Source: Firmicutes bacterium CAG:95
GTDB lineage: Bacteria; Bacillota; Clostridia; Lachnospirales; Lachnospiraceae
Direction of reading: 5' to 3'
Length of the DNA stretch: 6,915 bases
Assembly (NCBI GenBank): GCA_000438155.1
Contig: FR902942.1
Location: 1 to 6,915, forward strand
In this document: positions 1-6,332 of the stretch, piece after piece
How positions within the stretch are numbered: position 1 is the stretch's first letter
Layout: each line of letters begins with the position of its first letter
Program-made: the position numbers and the translations under genes
The notes under the pieces: model-generated
Told to the model about the DNA's origin: nothing
Databases searched by the model: none
The model's input: only the letters and a program-made list of their open reading frames with translations

Positions 1-486
1 TCTGTGCTCCTTCATCTGACGATTATATTCCGCCGCATCATATCCCATGATCCGTACAGGCATTCCATAATTAATATAACTCTGGCTTTCAACAGCAAGC
101 ACCTGCAAGACAGTTCCGGAACGTAACTGCATCTTAACATCTCTCATTAACTTCGCTTTTGTGTCTCGTCTTCTTCCCGGCCGAGGTCTGCTCTTCTCAA
201 TCTGAATTTCTGTTCCTGCGGCATCTGAAACGGTTGCCTGATCAAGAGTCTTATCTCCGGAGCACTGAAAACATTCCTCATTCCCGCCCTTCTTCACCTT
301 CACAGCGGCCAGGGTCTTTTCTGATGTAACGGTATTATCCTGATCTACCACATATCCTTCCGAGGCTTCTGTCAGTTCACTGGCACAGATCACCGGTCTC
401 CCATGAAAGAAGCAGCCATTAAATAAATCTGCAAAGTACTGCTTATTCTGCAGATACTCCTGCATACATGTATCATATTTTCCCAT
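1..486 (-). CDS. Rpn-family PD-(D/E)XK nuclease / putative transposase, N-terminal part (3' end beyond window)
   Basis: The frame is open from the ATG at 486 to the left edge, giving 162 residues with no stop, so the gene is partial. The start is set by a strong ribosome binding site, AAGGAGGAG, four bases before the ATG. The protein begins MGKYDTCMQEYLQNKQYFADLFNG and later has RDVKMQLRSG (Asp116), then VLAVESQ (Glu133, Gln135), and MPVRIMGYDAAEYNRQ. This layout (FADxFNG near the start, then D...ExQ and MPxRxMxYD) is what I know from the Rpn/YhgA-like proteins that are abundant in Lachnospiraceae and usually annotated as recombination-promoting nuclease or putative transposase. Asp116 and Glu133/Gln135 would be the nuclease core, with Gln in place of the usual Lys. 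The acidic/Lys-rich stretch at residues 60-110 looks like a linker. It sits alone, downstream of a diverged repeat copy. Biological role in this family is poorly settled; the family call is inferred from motifs only. Confidence 0.75.
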   Translation of the reverse strand, partial: MGKYDTCMQEYLQNKQYFADLFNGCFFHGRPVICASELTEASEGYVVDQDNTVTSEKTLAAVKVKKGGNEECFQCSGDKTLDQATVSDAAGTEIQIEKSRPRPGRRRDTKAKLMRDVKMQLRSGTVLQVLAVESQSYINYGMPVRIMGYDAAEYNRQMKEHR

Positions 487-661
487 AGATCTCCTCCTTT
501 TCGTTCTTTCCCCTGCATATTTAGCAAAATACTGCTGTGCATTCTGCTCTTTATTTCAAAATGCGCAGAACAGTATCCCATACCCGTTCTCATCCCTATA
601 GCTCTGATTCATTACAAACAGGGTAACGATTTTCAGCATAAATTATAGGAAACAGTTTCAT

Positions 662-766
662 CCTTTCTATAGGGGGATGACCAACATGAAGTAACTTGCC
701 GGAAAGCACATATATTTATTAGCCAATATGCACCATCCAACAGCTTATGAATAGGCATGTCTGAAC
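662..766 (-). repeat. Diverged, truncated copy of the GTTCAGCCATG repeat element
   Basis: Read on the minus strand this begins GTTCAGACATGCC and aligns with the first 104 bases of the complete element at 6156-6331. By hand I count about 84 identical columns of 104 with one single-base gap, roughly 80% identity. Conserved blocks include CAGCTTATGAAT and TTTCTATAGGG. The distal part matching 6261-6331 is not recognisable, so the copy seems truncated or decayed. The six bases before it on the minus strand, GTAACG, resemble those before the other two copies (GTAGCC, GTAACA), so the conserved unit may begin slightly earlier. It lies in the leader of the nuclease-like gene if the promoter at 880-908 is real. 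Confidence 0.8.
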
Positions 767-879
767 CGTTACAATTGTAGAAACATGATATCTGCACGAT
801 ATAAGTGCCTTTATTTGAGTTAGAAGATATAGATAATTGATTGCAATTTCTTTCCTATGCTCATCTGATTAATAAAATT

Positions 880-908
880 AGCATAGCAGAACTTTTAGTG
901 AATTTCAA
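880..908 (-). promoter_or_regulatory. Putative sigma-A promoter for the nuclease-like gene
   Basis: On the minus strand there is TTGAAA (903-908), a 17-base spacer, and TATGCT (880-885) with an extended TG one base before it. A 7-bp inverted repeat, CTATGCT at 855-861 against AGCATAG at 880-886, overlaps the -10 box and might be an operator. The implied leader is almost 400 bases and would include the diverged repeat. Seen by consensus match only. Confidence 0.4.
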
Positions 909-1014
909 TAGTTTTTTATTTATTTTCATTAAAAATTTGTTAATCTATAACAATTCAGTCATACAGATCTGCTCGGCCGCACCAATCAGAAGAAACCCTA
1001 CCAGGAAGAAAATT

Positions 1015-1073
1015 AAAAGAAACCGCTGCTTTCATTCTCAGCTTTTTCTGAAAACGAAAGTCCGGTTTCTTTT
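1015..1073. terminator. Rho-independent, probably bidirectional terminator
   Basis: AAAAGAAACCG at 1015-1025 pairs with CGGTTTCTTTT at 1063-1073, an 11-bp perfect stem, with a weaker inner stem (CTTTC/GAAAG) in between. On the minus strand the stem is followed by a T-rich tail (TTTCTTTTAATTTT), suited to ending transcripts of the SPOCS/LysM gene, whose stop is at 1101. On the plus strand it ends in TTTCTTTTT. Confidence 0.75.
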
Positions 1074-1100
1074 TATTTCACTTCATTAATTTCATATTCT

Positions 1101-2657
1101 TTATTTCACAATCAGGATTTTCTCCCCCGGACGGACCTCCTGCGAGGTCAGGTTATTCGTCTGCATCAGGGTTTCGATCGAAACATAATACCGCTTTCCG
1201 ATATCCCACAGACTCTCTCCGTCCTTCATCCGGTAGACCGCGATTCCCGGAAGCGCCGACTGCTTCTCCAAATCAAGTGGAAAAAGTGTGATCTGCTCTG
1301 CCACCTGTTCCTCCCAGGCTGCAAAAAGATCCCCGCGGAATAAAATCACACATTTTACATCCACTTCGTCCGTATCAATCACCGATACGGCAATCTGCTC
1401 CATTTGTGGCTGCACGAAGCTGATCGTTCCCGGCATCATTCCTTCTGCCTCTAAAAGATACTCAAACGGAACTTCCCCGCGGATCACTCCGAACCGCTTA
1501 TCCTCATTACTGTCTTCATACAGAATCCGCAGCTTTATCTGACCGCTTAAACGGATTCCGTTCTCTGTTTCCTCCTGCTCATCCAGAATCAGATCTCCCG
1601 TCGTATGGATTACCCGGTAAATACCAGCACCTTCCTGACCTGCCTTAAAGTGTCCGGAAACCTTGCATTTTCCATTTGCCCTTGCCAGAAGCCTGCGGAA
1701 GGTAATGGGCTTACTGCTTTCCTCTACCTCATTGGATACCCCATATACGTCCCCGATCATTTCCACGTTTTCTTCTTCGTAAATGCAATAGAATATCCGG
1801 ATTCCCAGATCCGCAAAAAGAATCCTCTCTTCACCGTCATAATCCGGCCGGATGGACAGCTCACCGTTTTCTACTTCATATTCAATCACCGGAATCATTC
1901 CCTCCCGGCAGCCGGGACACTCCACACTTCCGGAAAAGGGCACCGCTGTCTCATAATGATAAAGCTCCTCCTTTTCTCCGTCTCCTGCATACATGCAGAA
2001 CACCTTCAGTTCTCCCTGTACCGCAATTTTATCATCCAGAATCCGGAAATCCAGATTCACCGGCTCTGCATCCCAATATACCAGACTTCTGATATTCGGA
2101 AAGCTTCCGGGAATTTCAATCTCTTCCTTAATCGGGAAAATATCCTGATTCTTCATCGCAAGCGTTGCCATTTCCACAGATCTGCGACGGTATTCCACCT
2201 GTTCGTCACCCGATAAAGCAACCGGAATGTCTTCTTCCATCACCTCTTCGCGCACTGCATGAAAAACCATAATCGCACGTACACTGAGCTTTCTTGAATT
2301 AATCAGGGAAATTCCAAGCTCCTCTAAAACTGCCTTCACATGTACATGCTCGCCTGCACGAAGTCCCTCCATCTGCAGCTTTTCTTCAAATGGGATGCTG
2401 CCCTCCATCTGAGAGACCGGAATTCCGTCCCGGTTTCCTTCGGTCAGATACAAAGCCTTGAAATGCAGTTTTCCCTTAACAGTTACTGCATCTTCAAAAG
2501 AGCTGACCTCCTCTATTGTAATTTTTCCTCTATCCAAAAGAAGTTTATCCGCATCTTTATTGGTGTCCGGAATGATCACATTGTCTTCCAGCACAACCTG
2601 CTTCGACGCATGAAGCCTGGGTGTTTCCATATGTAAGGAACGCTTTTGAAGCTCCAT
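1101..2657 (-). CDS. SPOCS (DUF3794) and LysM domain protein, SipL-like spore morphogenesis protein
   Basis: The 518-residue product has repeated SPOCS/DUF3794-type units (roughly 45-135, 195-290 and 350-440, each with the pattern of a VxGxLxVxxLY-like strand followed by a PFxxxVxxxG segment) and a C-terminal LysM module at about 474-517 (YRMKDGESLWDIGKRYYVSIETLMQ, ending in RPGEKILIV). There is no signal peptide, so it is cytosolic. Length and domain order match Clostridioides difficile SipL, about 519 residues, which binds SpoIVA in the mother cell and is needed to anchor the coat on the forespore. I infer the same role here but do not assign the symbol. The start at 2657 has GGAGG six bases upstream. 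The gene follows pyrD after 127 bp but has its own promoter signals and ends at a terminator, so it is probably its own unit. Boundaries of the SPOCS units are approximate. Confidence 0.85.
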   Translation of the reverse strand: MELQKRSLHMETPRLHASKQVVLEDNVIIPDTNKDADKLLLDRGKITIEEVSSFEDAVTVKGKLHFKALYLTEGNRDGIPVSQMEGSIPFEEKLQMEGLRAGEHVHVKAVLEELGISLINSRKLSVRAIMVFHAVREEVMEEDIPVALSGDEQVEYRRRSVEMATLAMKNQDIFPIKEEIEIPGSFPNIRSLVYWDAEPVNLDFRILDDKIAVQGELKVFCMYAGDGEKEELYHYETAVPFSGSVECPGCREGMIPVIEYEVENGELSIRPDYDGEERILFADLGIRIFYCIYEEENVEMIGDVYGVSNEVEESSKPITFRRLLARANGKCKVSGHFKAGQEGAGIYRVIHTTGDLILDEQEETENGIRLSGQIKLRILYEDSNEDKRFGVIRGEVPFEYLLEAEGMMPGTISFVQPQMEQIAVSVIDTDEVDVKCVILFRGDLFAAWEEQVAEQITLFPLDLEKQSALPGIAVYRMKDGESLWDIGKRYYVSIETLMQTNNLTSQEVRPGEKILIVK

Positions 2658-2662
2658 AAAAT

Positions 2663-2705
2663 CCCTCCGTAGGTTTACTTATTCACATTGTATTCCTACG
2701 AAGGG
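2663..2705 (-). promoter_or_regulatory. Inverted repeat covering the ribosome binding site of the SPOCS/LysM gene
   Basis: On the minus strand CCCTTCGTAGG (2695-2705) can pair with CCTACGGAGGG (2663-2673): 11 pairs with one G-U, and a 21-base loop. The right arm contains GGAGG, the ribosome binding site, so the stem would hide it in any transcript that includes both arms. A transcript starting from the sigma-E-like promoter would begin inside the loop and lack the left arm. Confidence 0.55.
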
Positions 2706-2715
2706 TTGTTTATTC
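2687..2715 (-). promoter_or_regulatory. Putative sigma-E (mother-cell) promoter
   Basis: On the minus strand GAATAAA (2709-2715), 14 bases, then AATACAAT (2687-2694). The Bacillus/Clostridium sigma-E consensus is about KMATATW, 13-15 bases, CATACAHT, so this is a close match with correct spacing. SipL of C. difficile is a sigma-E-dependent gene, which fits. Consensus match only. Confidence 0.5.
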
Positions 2716-2727
2716 ACAAAATTCGTA

Positions 2728-2756
2728 ACTATTCAAAGCTATGCAATTTGTGTCAA
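2728..2756 (-). promoter_or_regulatory. Putative sigma-A promoter upstream of the SPOCS/LysM gene
   Basis: On the minus strand a perfect TTGACA (2751-2756), a 17-base spacer and AATAGT (2728-2733, 4 of 6 to TATAAT). A transcript from here would carry both arms of the downstream hairpin that covers the ribosome binding site. Confidence 0.45.
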
Positions 2757-2784
2757 TATGTCTGTTCCGATCCTTGAAATTTTT

Positions 2785-3715
2785 TTAATTCACAGCTCCA
2801 ATCAGCTCCTGAATATCTTCTACGCCATACTTTGTCATATACTGTTCGATTCCTTCTATGATCTCAACAGTTGCATATGGATTCATAAAGTTCACCGCCC
2901 CGACAGAAACGGCTGGTGTTCCCCGCCCCGACAGAAACGGCTGTTGCTCCGGCAAGCAGGAATTCGATCGCATCCTCGGCTGTTGCAATGCCGCCCATAC
3001 CAATCACCGGGATTTTAACCGCATGGGAGGCCTGATAAACCATACGCACTGCGACCGGCTTGATCGCAGGACCGGACATGCCGCCCGTCCTGTTCGCCAG
3101 TGCAAAGGTTCTTTTATGAATGTCAATCTTCATTCCTGTGATCGTATTAATCAGGGAAATCGCATCTGCCCCTGCTGCCTCTGCTGCCTTTGCCATCTCG
3201 GTAATATCCGTTACATTCGGACTCAGCTTCATAATAATCGGCTTCCTGGCCTCATTTTTAATCTTCGAGGTAATATCAAACAGGCAGTCTGCCTTCTGTC
3301 CAAAGGCAATCGCGCCCTCCTTGACATTCGGACAGGACACATTAATCTCCAACATATCCGCCGCACTGTCATTTAACTTTTCCACAACCTCCAGATAATC
3401 TTCCACAGTTTTTCCACAGACATTCACGATAATCTTCGTGTCATAATGCTGTAAAAAAGGAATATCCCGCTTTAAAAACACATCAATTCCCGGATTTTGT
3501 AATCCGATGGCATTCAGCATCCCACCGTAAACCTCGGCTACACGCGGTGTCGGATTGCCGGGCCACGGTACATTGGCAACTCCCTTCGTCACAACGGCTC
3601 CCAAACGGTTCAGATCTACGAAATCACCATATTCCATACCGGAGCCAAACGTTCCTGATGCCGTCATCACCGGATTTTTAAAGGTTACTCCTGCGATTGT
3701 TACACTTGTGTTCAT
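2785..3715 (-). pseudogene. pyrD: Dihydroorotate dehydrogenase, class 1B catalytic subunit, frameshifted by a 28-bp tandem duplication
   Basis: This is the FMN-containing subunit that oxidises dihydroorotate to orotate, in the cytosol, together with PyrK. From the ATG at 3715 the frame shows TASGTFG (18-24), TKGV with Lys44, AIGLQNPG (69-76), NVSCPN with the class 1 catalytic Cys128, MKLSPN with Lys163, GGMSGPAIKP (211-220) and GMGGI (239-243). After SVGA (residue 264) the frame is shifted by a 28-bp insertion and stops at 2864 after 283 residues, with a meaningless tail. The correct C-terminus (VNFMNPYATVEIIEGIEQ...) follows in another frame to the stop at 2785. Taking out one 28-bp unit gives a 300-residue protein of normal length. 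The lost part includes the NF-NP phosphate-binding end of the barrel, so the product as read is probably inactive. The ATG directly follows the pyrK TAA, with GAGGAGG 11 bases upstream. A sequencing or assembly error is possible. If read strictly as an ORF, the CDS is 2864-3715. Confidence 0.9.
2895..2950. repeat. 28-bp imperfect tandem duplication inside pyrD
   Basis: Two adjacent 28-bp units, 2895-2922 and 2923-2950, both begin CCGCCCCGACAGAAACGGCTG... on the plus strand and differ at two bases near the end (GTGTTCC against TTGCTCC). 28 is one more than a multiple of three, so the extra unit shifts the frame. The unit at 2923-2950 encodes GATAVSVGA, close to the family consensus; the unit at 2895-2922, read in the frame that continues to the true stop, would encode GTPAVSVGA. 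Confidence 0.97.
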
Positions 3716-4516
3716 TTAGATCTCAACCTCCTCAGCCAGAAATACAGGTCCCTCCGTGCAGATTCTTGCATTATGAACCTGTGAATGTTCGTCTTTCTTC
3801 GTCGTCCTGCACACACATCCAAGACAGGCTCCGATTCCACAGGCCATATGCTCTTCCAGTGAAATGTATGCCGGAATAGCCCGCTCCGAAGCCTCCTGCC
3901 TGATTGCCCGCAGCATCATCATCGGACCACACGCCATCATCACGGATGGCTGTACGCCGGTTTCCTTTAATGCAGTGAGGACATTTCCCTTCGTCCCTAC
4001 ACTGCCATCTTCGGTTGCCACATAAACCGTGCCGTATTTTTCAAAATCCTCCTTCAGGAACAGATTACTATCGCGGTATCCGATAAAAACAGATGGCTTC
4101 CTTCCTGCTGCCGCAAGCTCCTTAGAAAGCTGCAGCATCGGCGGAATCCCGATTCCTCCGCCATACAGGGTGATCTCCATAAACTCCGGATTCTTTGCAA
4201 GAAGCTCAGAAACCTTGTATCCGTTTCCGAGGATCCCCAGAATCTCTACCGTATCCCCCTTTTCAAAGGAAGAAAACTCCTTTGTACCCTTTCCTGCAAC
4301 GCGGTATACCAGCCGCAGTGCCGTCTTGTCCTCATTGACCTCACAAATACTGATCGGACGTGGGAGAAGGGTTGCGGCATTTTTCGGATAAACTCCGATA
4401 AACTGACCGGCACCTGCCTCCTTCGCAAGCTCCGTTGCAAGCCACAGATCATAAATTCCTTCTGCCAGCATCTGCTGTGAAAGCACGATCGCTGTTTGTT
4501 TTGCTTTTTTACTCAT
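3716..4516 (-). CDS. pyrK: Dihydroorotate dehydrogenase, electron-transfer subunit (FAD, 2Fe-2S)
   Basis: PyrK passes electrons from the PyrD FMN through a [2Fe-2S] cluster and FAD to NAD+ in the class 1B enzyme (PyrD2PyrK2). Numbered from the ATG at 4516 (266 residues): RPISICE at 53-59 is the FAD-binding motif, GGGIGIPP at 119-126 is the nucleotide-binding loop, and Cys226, Cys231, Cys234 and Cys253 (ACGIGACLGC...RIC) are the cluster ligands, at the spacing known for Lactococcus PyrK. The domain order FAD/ferredoxin-reductase fold then cluster is complete and the length is normal. I prefer 4516, MSKKAKQTAIVL, because family members begin at that point and AAGGA lies upstream; an in-frame ATG at 4552 would add 12 residues and also has a purine-rich site (AAAGGAAAG). 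The stop codon touches the pyrD ATG, so the two are translationally coupled. Confidence 0.95.
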   Translation of the reverse strand: MSKKAKQTAIVLSQQMLAEGIYDLWLATELAKEAGAGQFIGVYPKNAATLLPRPISICEVNEDKTALRLVYRVAGKGTKEFSSFEKGDTVEILGILGNGYKVSELLAKNPEFMEITLYGGGIGIPPMLQLSKELAAAGRKPSVFIGYRDSNLFLKEDFEKYGTVYVATEDGSVGTKGNVLTALKETGVQPSVMMACGPMMMLRAIRQEASERAIPAYISLEEHMACGIGACLGCVCRTTKKDEHSQVHNARICTEGPVFLAEEVEI

Positions 4517-4708
4517 AATTGCTTTTCCTTCAATGACTCCAAACCGGAACATTCATTGAATCTTTCCTTTCCCTGATTTCTTACATAAAACCACTGCTTC
4601 GCAGCGTAATTTATTCATATAATACCTATTCAGATCCTCATTCGCAAAATTGCCGCCAAATAGCTTTCCTTTTGCTCATGCGGTTACTTCTCCATATATA
4701 ATCTGTCA

Positions 4709-4736
4709 AATATACTCGTGAATGCAAGCATTCCAA
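4709..4736 (-). promoter_or_regulatory. Possible promoter with a palindromic operator-like site, for pyrK-pyrD
   Basis: In the pyrC-pyrK gap, on the minus strand, TTGGAA (4731-4736), 16 bases, TATATT (4709-4714). The spacer and -35 edge are overlapped by a perfect dyad, GAATGC-AA-GCATTC (4720-4733), which could bind a dimeric regulator. The rest of the gap (4553-4780) shows no gene I would support and no strong terminator; a weak 6-bp hairpin (CGCTGC-GAA-GCAGTG) lies around 4593-4607. Confidence 0.3.
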
Positions 4737-4780
4737 TCATCTTTACCAGATTTGCATGACTCTGGATATTTCCCATATAA

Positions 4781-6106
4781 TTACTTCCGATATACCATCT
4801 GCCCGCCACAGATGGTCGCATGCACCACTCCCGGAAGCTCTTCTCCGATAAAAGGAGAATTTGCAGATTTTGATGCAAATTCCTGAACCCTCCAGTTTTC
4901 TTCCGGATCAAAAATCACCAGATCTGCCGTTTTCCCTTCCTCCAGCGTTCCTCCCTGCAAGCCATACAGTGCACAGGGTGCCGTACTCATTCTCTGTATC
5001 AGCTGCGGATAGGTAAGCCTTCCTTTCTGTACCAGTTCGCGGATCCCTAAAGACAGTGCTGTTTCCAGACCAATAATTCCACTCGGAGCCTCCGTAATCG
5101 GTTTTTCTTTCTCTTCTTTGCTGTGCGGCGCATGATCGGTTGCAATCAGATCAATTGTGCCATCCTGAAGACCCGCTATAATTGCCTGCCGGTCCCCCTC
5201 TTCCCGAAGCGGTGGATTCATCTTTGCAAGCGTTCCCTTCGCAATAACCGCATCCTCCGTCAAGGTAAAATGATGTGGGGTTGCCTCTGCGTGGACATCT
5301 GCACCTGCAGCCTTGCCCTTTCTGACAAGCTCTACCCCCTCTTTCGTACTGATATGCTGGATCACAACCGTTGCTCCCGTCTGAAATGCCAGCCGGATAT
5401 CTCTCTCAATCATGGTGATCTCCGCATCCCGCTTCGATCCTCCAATTCCATAAAAGGCTGCTGCCTTACCGGCATTCACACCATTATTCTGAATATACTC
5501 TGGATCCTCTTCATGGAAGCTGATCGGCTTATGGTAAAAGGCTGCCTGCTCCATCGCCTTTGTGACCATCTCTTCCGACAGGATCGGAACACCATCATCC
5601 GTGAAGCCTACTGCTCCTGCCTCACTTAACTGTTCCATATTCACAAGCTCTTTTCCGGCCATTCCCATGGTTACATTCGCGCAACTGTGAATATGGATTC
5701 CGGTCTGTGCCCCCTTTTGAAGTACATATTGCAGGGTCTCCACCTGATCGACACACGGCTTTGTATTTGCCATCAGCACGATCTGCGTGTAGCCGCCCTT
5801 CTTCGCAGCCTCCGCTCCCGACAGAATATCCTCCTTATATGTAAATCCCGGATCCCGAAAATGCACATGCGTATCCGCAAGCCCCGGTGCAATCAGCATT
5901 CCCTTTGCATCCAAAACCTCGGATCCGCTTTCTACCTCCACATCGGTACATCCGTTTTTCTTCTCTCTGCAGCTGCAACTCTCATCCGAAGAGTTCTCAC
6001 TCCTTCTTACAATCCTTGCAATCACGCCATCCTTAACATACAGATCTGCCGGATATACCGCATCTTCTATAGGATCTATGATCTTACCATTCTTAATTAT
6101 CAGCAT
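4781..6106 (-). CDS. pyrC: Dihydroorotase, with a Cys-rich insertion near the N-terminus
   Basis: PyrC catalyses the reversible cyclisation of N-carbamoyl-L-aspartate to dihydroorotate, the third step of UMP synthesis, in the cytosol. The 441-residue protein is a class I amidohydrolase with HVH (His80, His82) and FRDPGFTYKEDI, ANTKP (Asn114), FTDDG (Asp170/171), SFHEE (His198), VIQHIST (His251) and ATDHAPHS (Asp324), matching the metal and catalytic residues of the Bacillus/Aquifex type. It ends SPFIGEELPGVVHATICGGQMVY as the family does. The start at 6106 has GAGAGG seven bases upstream. Most relatives are about 425 residues; the difference is a polar insertion at about 36-61 between IVRR and SEVLDAKG, containing CSC and a third Cys (44, 46, 53). 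The gene leads the pyr block. Its upstream region carries the 176-bp inverted-repeat element, and no PyrR-binding sequence was seen in it. Confidence 0.96.
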   Translation of the reverse strand: MLIIKNGKIIDPIEDAVYPADLYVKDGVIARIVRRSENSSDESCSCREKKNGCTDVEVESGSEVLDAKGMLIAPGLADTHVHFRDPGFTYKEDILSGAEAAKKGGYTQIVLMANTKPCVDQVETLQYVLQKGAQTGIHIHSCANVTMGMAGKELVNMEQLSEAGAVGFTDDGVPILSEEMVTKAMEQAAFYHKPISFHEEDPEYIQNNGVNAGKAAAFYGIGGSKRDAEITMIERDIRLAFQTGATVVIQHISTKEGVELVRKGKAAGADVHAEATPHHFTLTEDAVIAKGTLAKMNPPLREEGDRQAIIAGLQDGTIDLIATDHAPHSKEEKEKPITEAPSGIIGLETALSLGIRELVQKGRLTYPQLIQRMSTAPCALYGLQGGTLEEGKTADLVIFDPEENWRVQEFASKSANSPFIGEELPGVVHATICGGQMVYRK

Positions 6107-6155
6107 ATAATACCTCTCTATCGTTTTTCCTTTTATGTCCTATCCATTAGTAGCC

Positions 6156-6331
6156 GTTCAGCCATGACCATTCATAAGCTGCCGGTTTGTACAGATTGCC
6201 TAACAAATATACGTGTTTTCCGGCAGCTTATTTCATGTCGGGCGTCCGCCCTATAGAAATGATTGTATAAGCTGCCCTTAGTGAGCAAGCTCCCACGGTC
6301 ATCTTGCACAATCATTTCTGCATGGCTGAAC
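6156..6331 (+). repeat. 176-bp structured inverted-repeat element (MITE-like), complete copy
   Basis: The ends are an 11-bp perfect terminal inverted repeat, GTTCAGCCATG (6156-6166) and CATGGCTGAAC (6321-6331). Inside are ATAAGCTGCCGG (6174-6185) with its exact complement at 6220-6231, a small hairpin GGGCG-TC-CGCCC (6240-6251), AGAAATGATTGT (6255-6266) with its complement at 6308-6319, and GCAAG/CTTGC (6285-6289/6303-6307). ATGACC (6165-6170) also has a complement at 6297-6302. It encodes no protein. Related sequences occur at 662-766 (minus, diverged) and 6886-6915 (plus, identical as far as visible), so it is a repeat family. I do not see a clear target-site duplication. It may be a non-autonomous mobile element, a structured RNA, or both. 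Confidence 0.85.
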
Positions 6332-6332
6332 T

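Larger units (their letters stand above)
487..1100. other. 614-bp non-coding gap
   Basis: No convincing gene is seen here on either strand. The gap holds the ribosome binding site of the nuclease-like gene, a short imperfect inverted repeat (ATACTGCTGTGC at 529-540 against GCAGAACAGTAT at 565-576), a diverged copy of the repeat family (about 662-766), a putative minus-strand promoter (880-908), and a terminator hairpin (1015-1073). The part from 767 to 1014 is AT-rich. Open frames here lack ribosome binding sites and a protein-like composition. Confidence 0.7.

Noticed and set aside
390..593. 67-residue minus-strand open frame at the nuclease-like gene start
   Set aside because: It overlaps the better frame starting at 486, which has a strong ribosome binding site and family motifs.
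841..1089. 82-residue plus-strand open frame in the AT-rich gap
   Set aside because: No ribosome binding site, low-complexity composition, and it runs through the terminator hairpin.
2864..3003. Programmed ribosomal frameshift in pyrD
   Set aside because: A +1 shift would be needed and would leave a 9-residue repeat in the protein; there is no known stimulatory signal, and tandem duplication explains the shift fully.
4553..4618. 21-residue minus-strand open frame (MNKLRCEAVV...) ending just before an in-frame pyrK ATG at 4552
   Set aside because: Possible leader peptide, but the ribosome binding site is weak and no regulatory codon run is seen.
4684..4776. 30-residue minus-strand open frame (MGNIQSHANLVKM...) just after pyrC
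   Set aside because: Only a weak GGAAG before the ATG and no recognisable family; it contains the putative pyrK promoter. Not supported as a gene.
6107..6331. PyrR-type attenuator upstream of pyrC
   Set aside because: No match to the PyrR anti-antiterminator loop and no stem followed by a T-run before pyrC.
6156..6331. CRISPR or tRNA-like structure in the repeat element
   Set aside because: There are no regularly spaced direct repeats, and no T-loop or CCA-type acceptor pattern.
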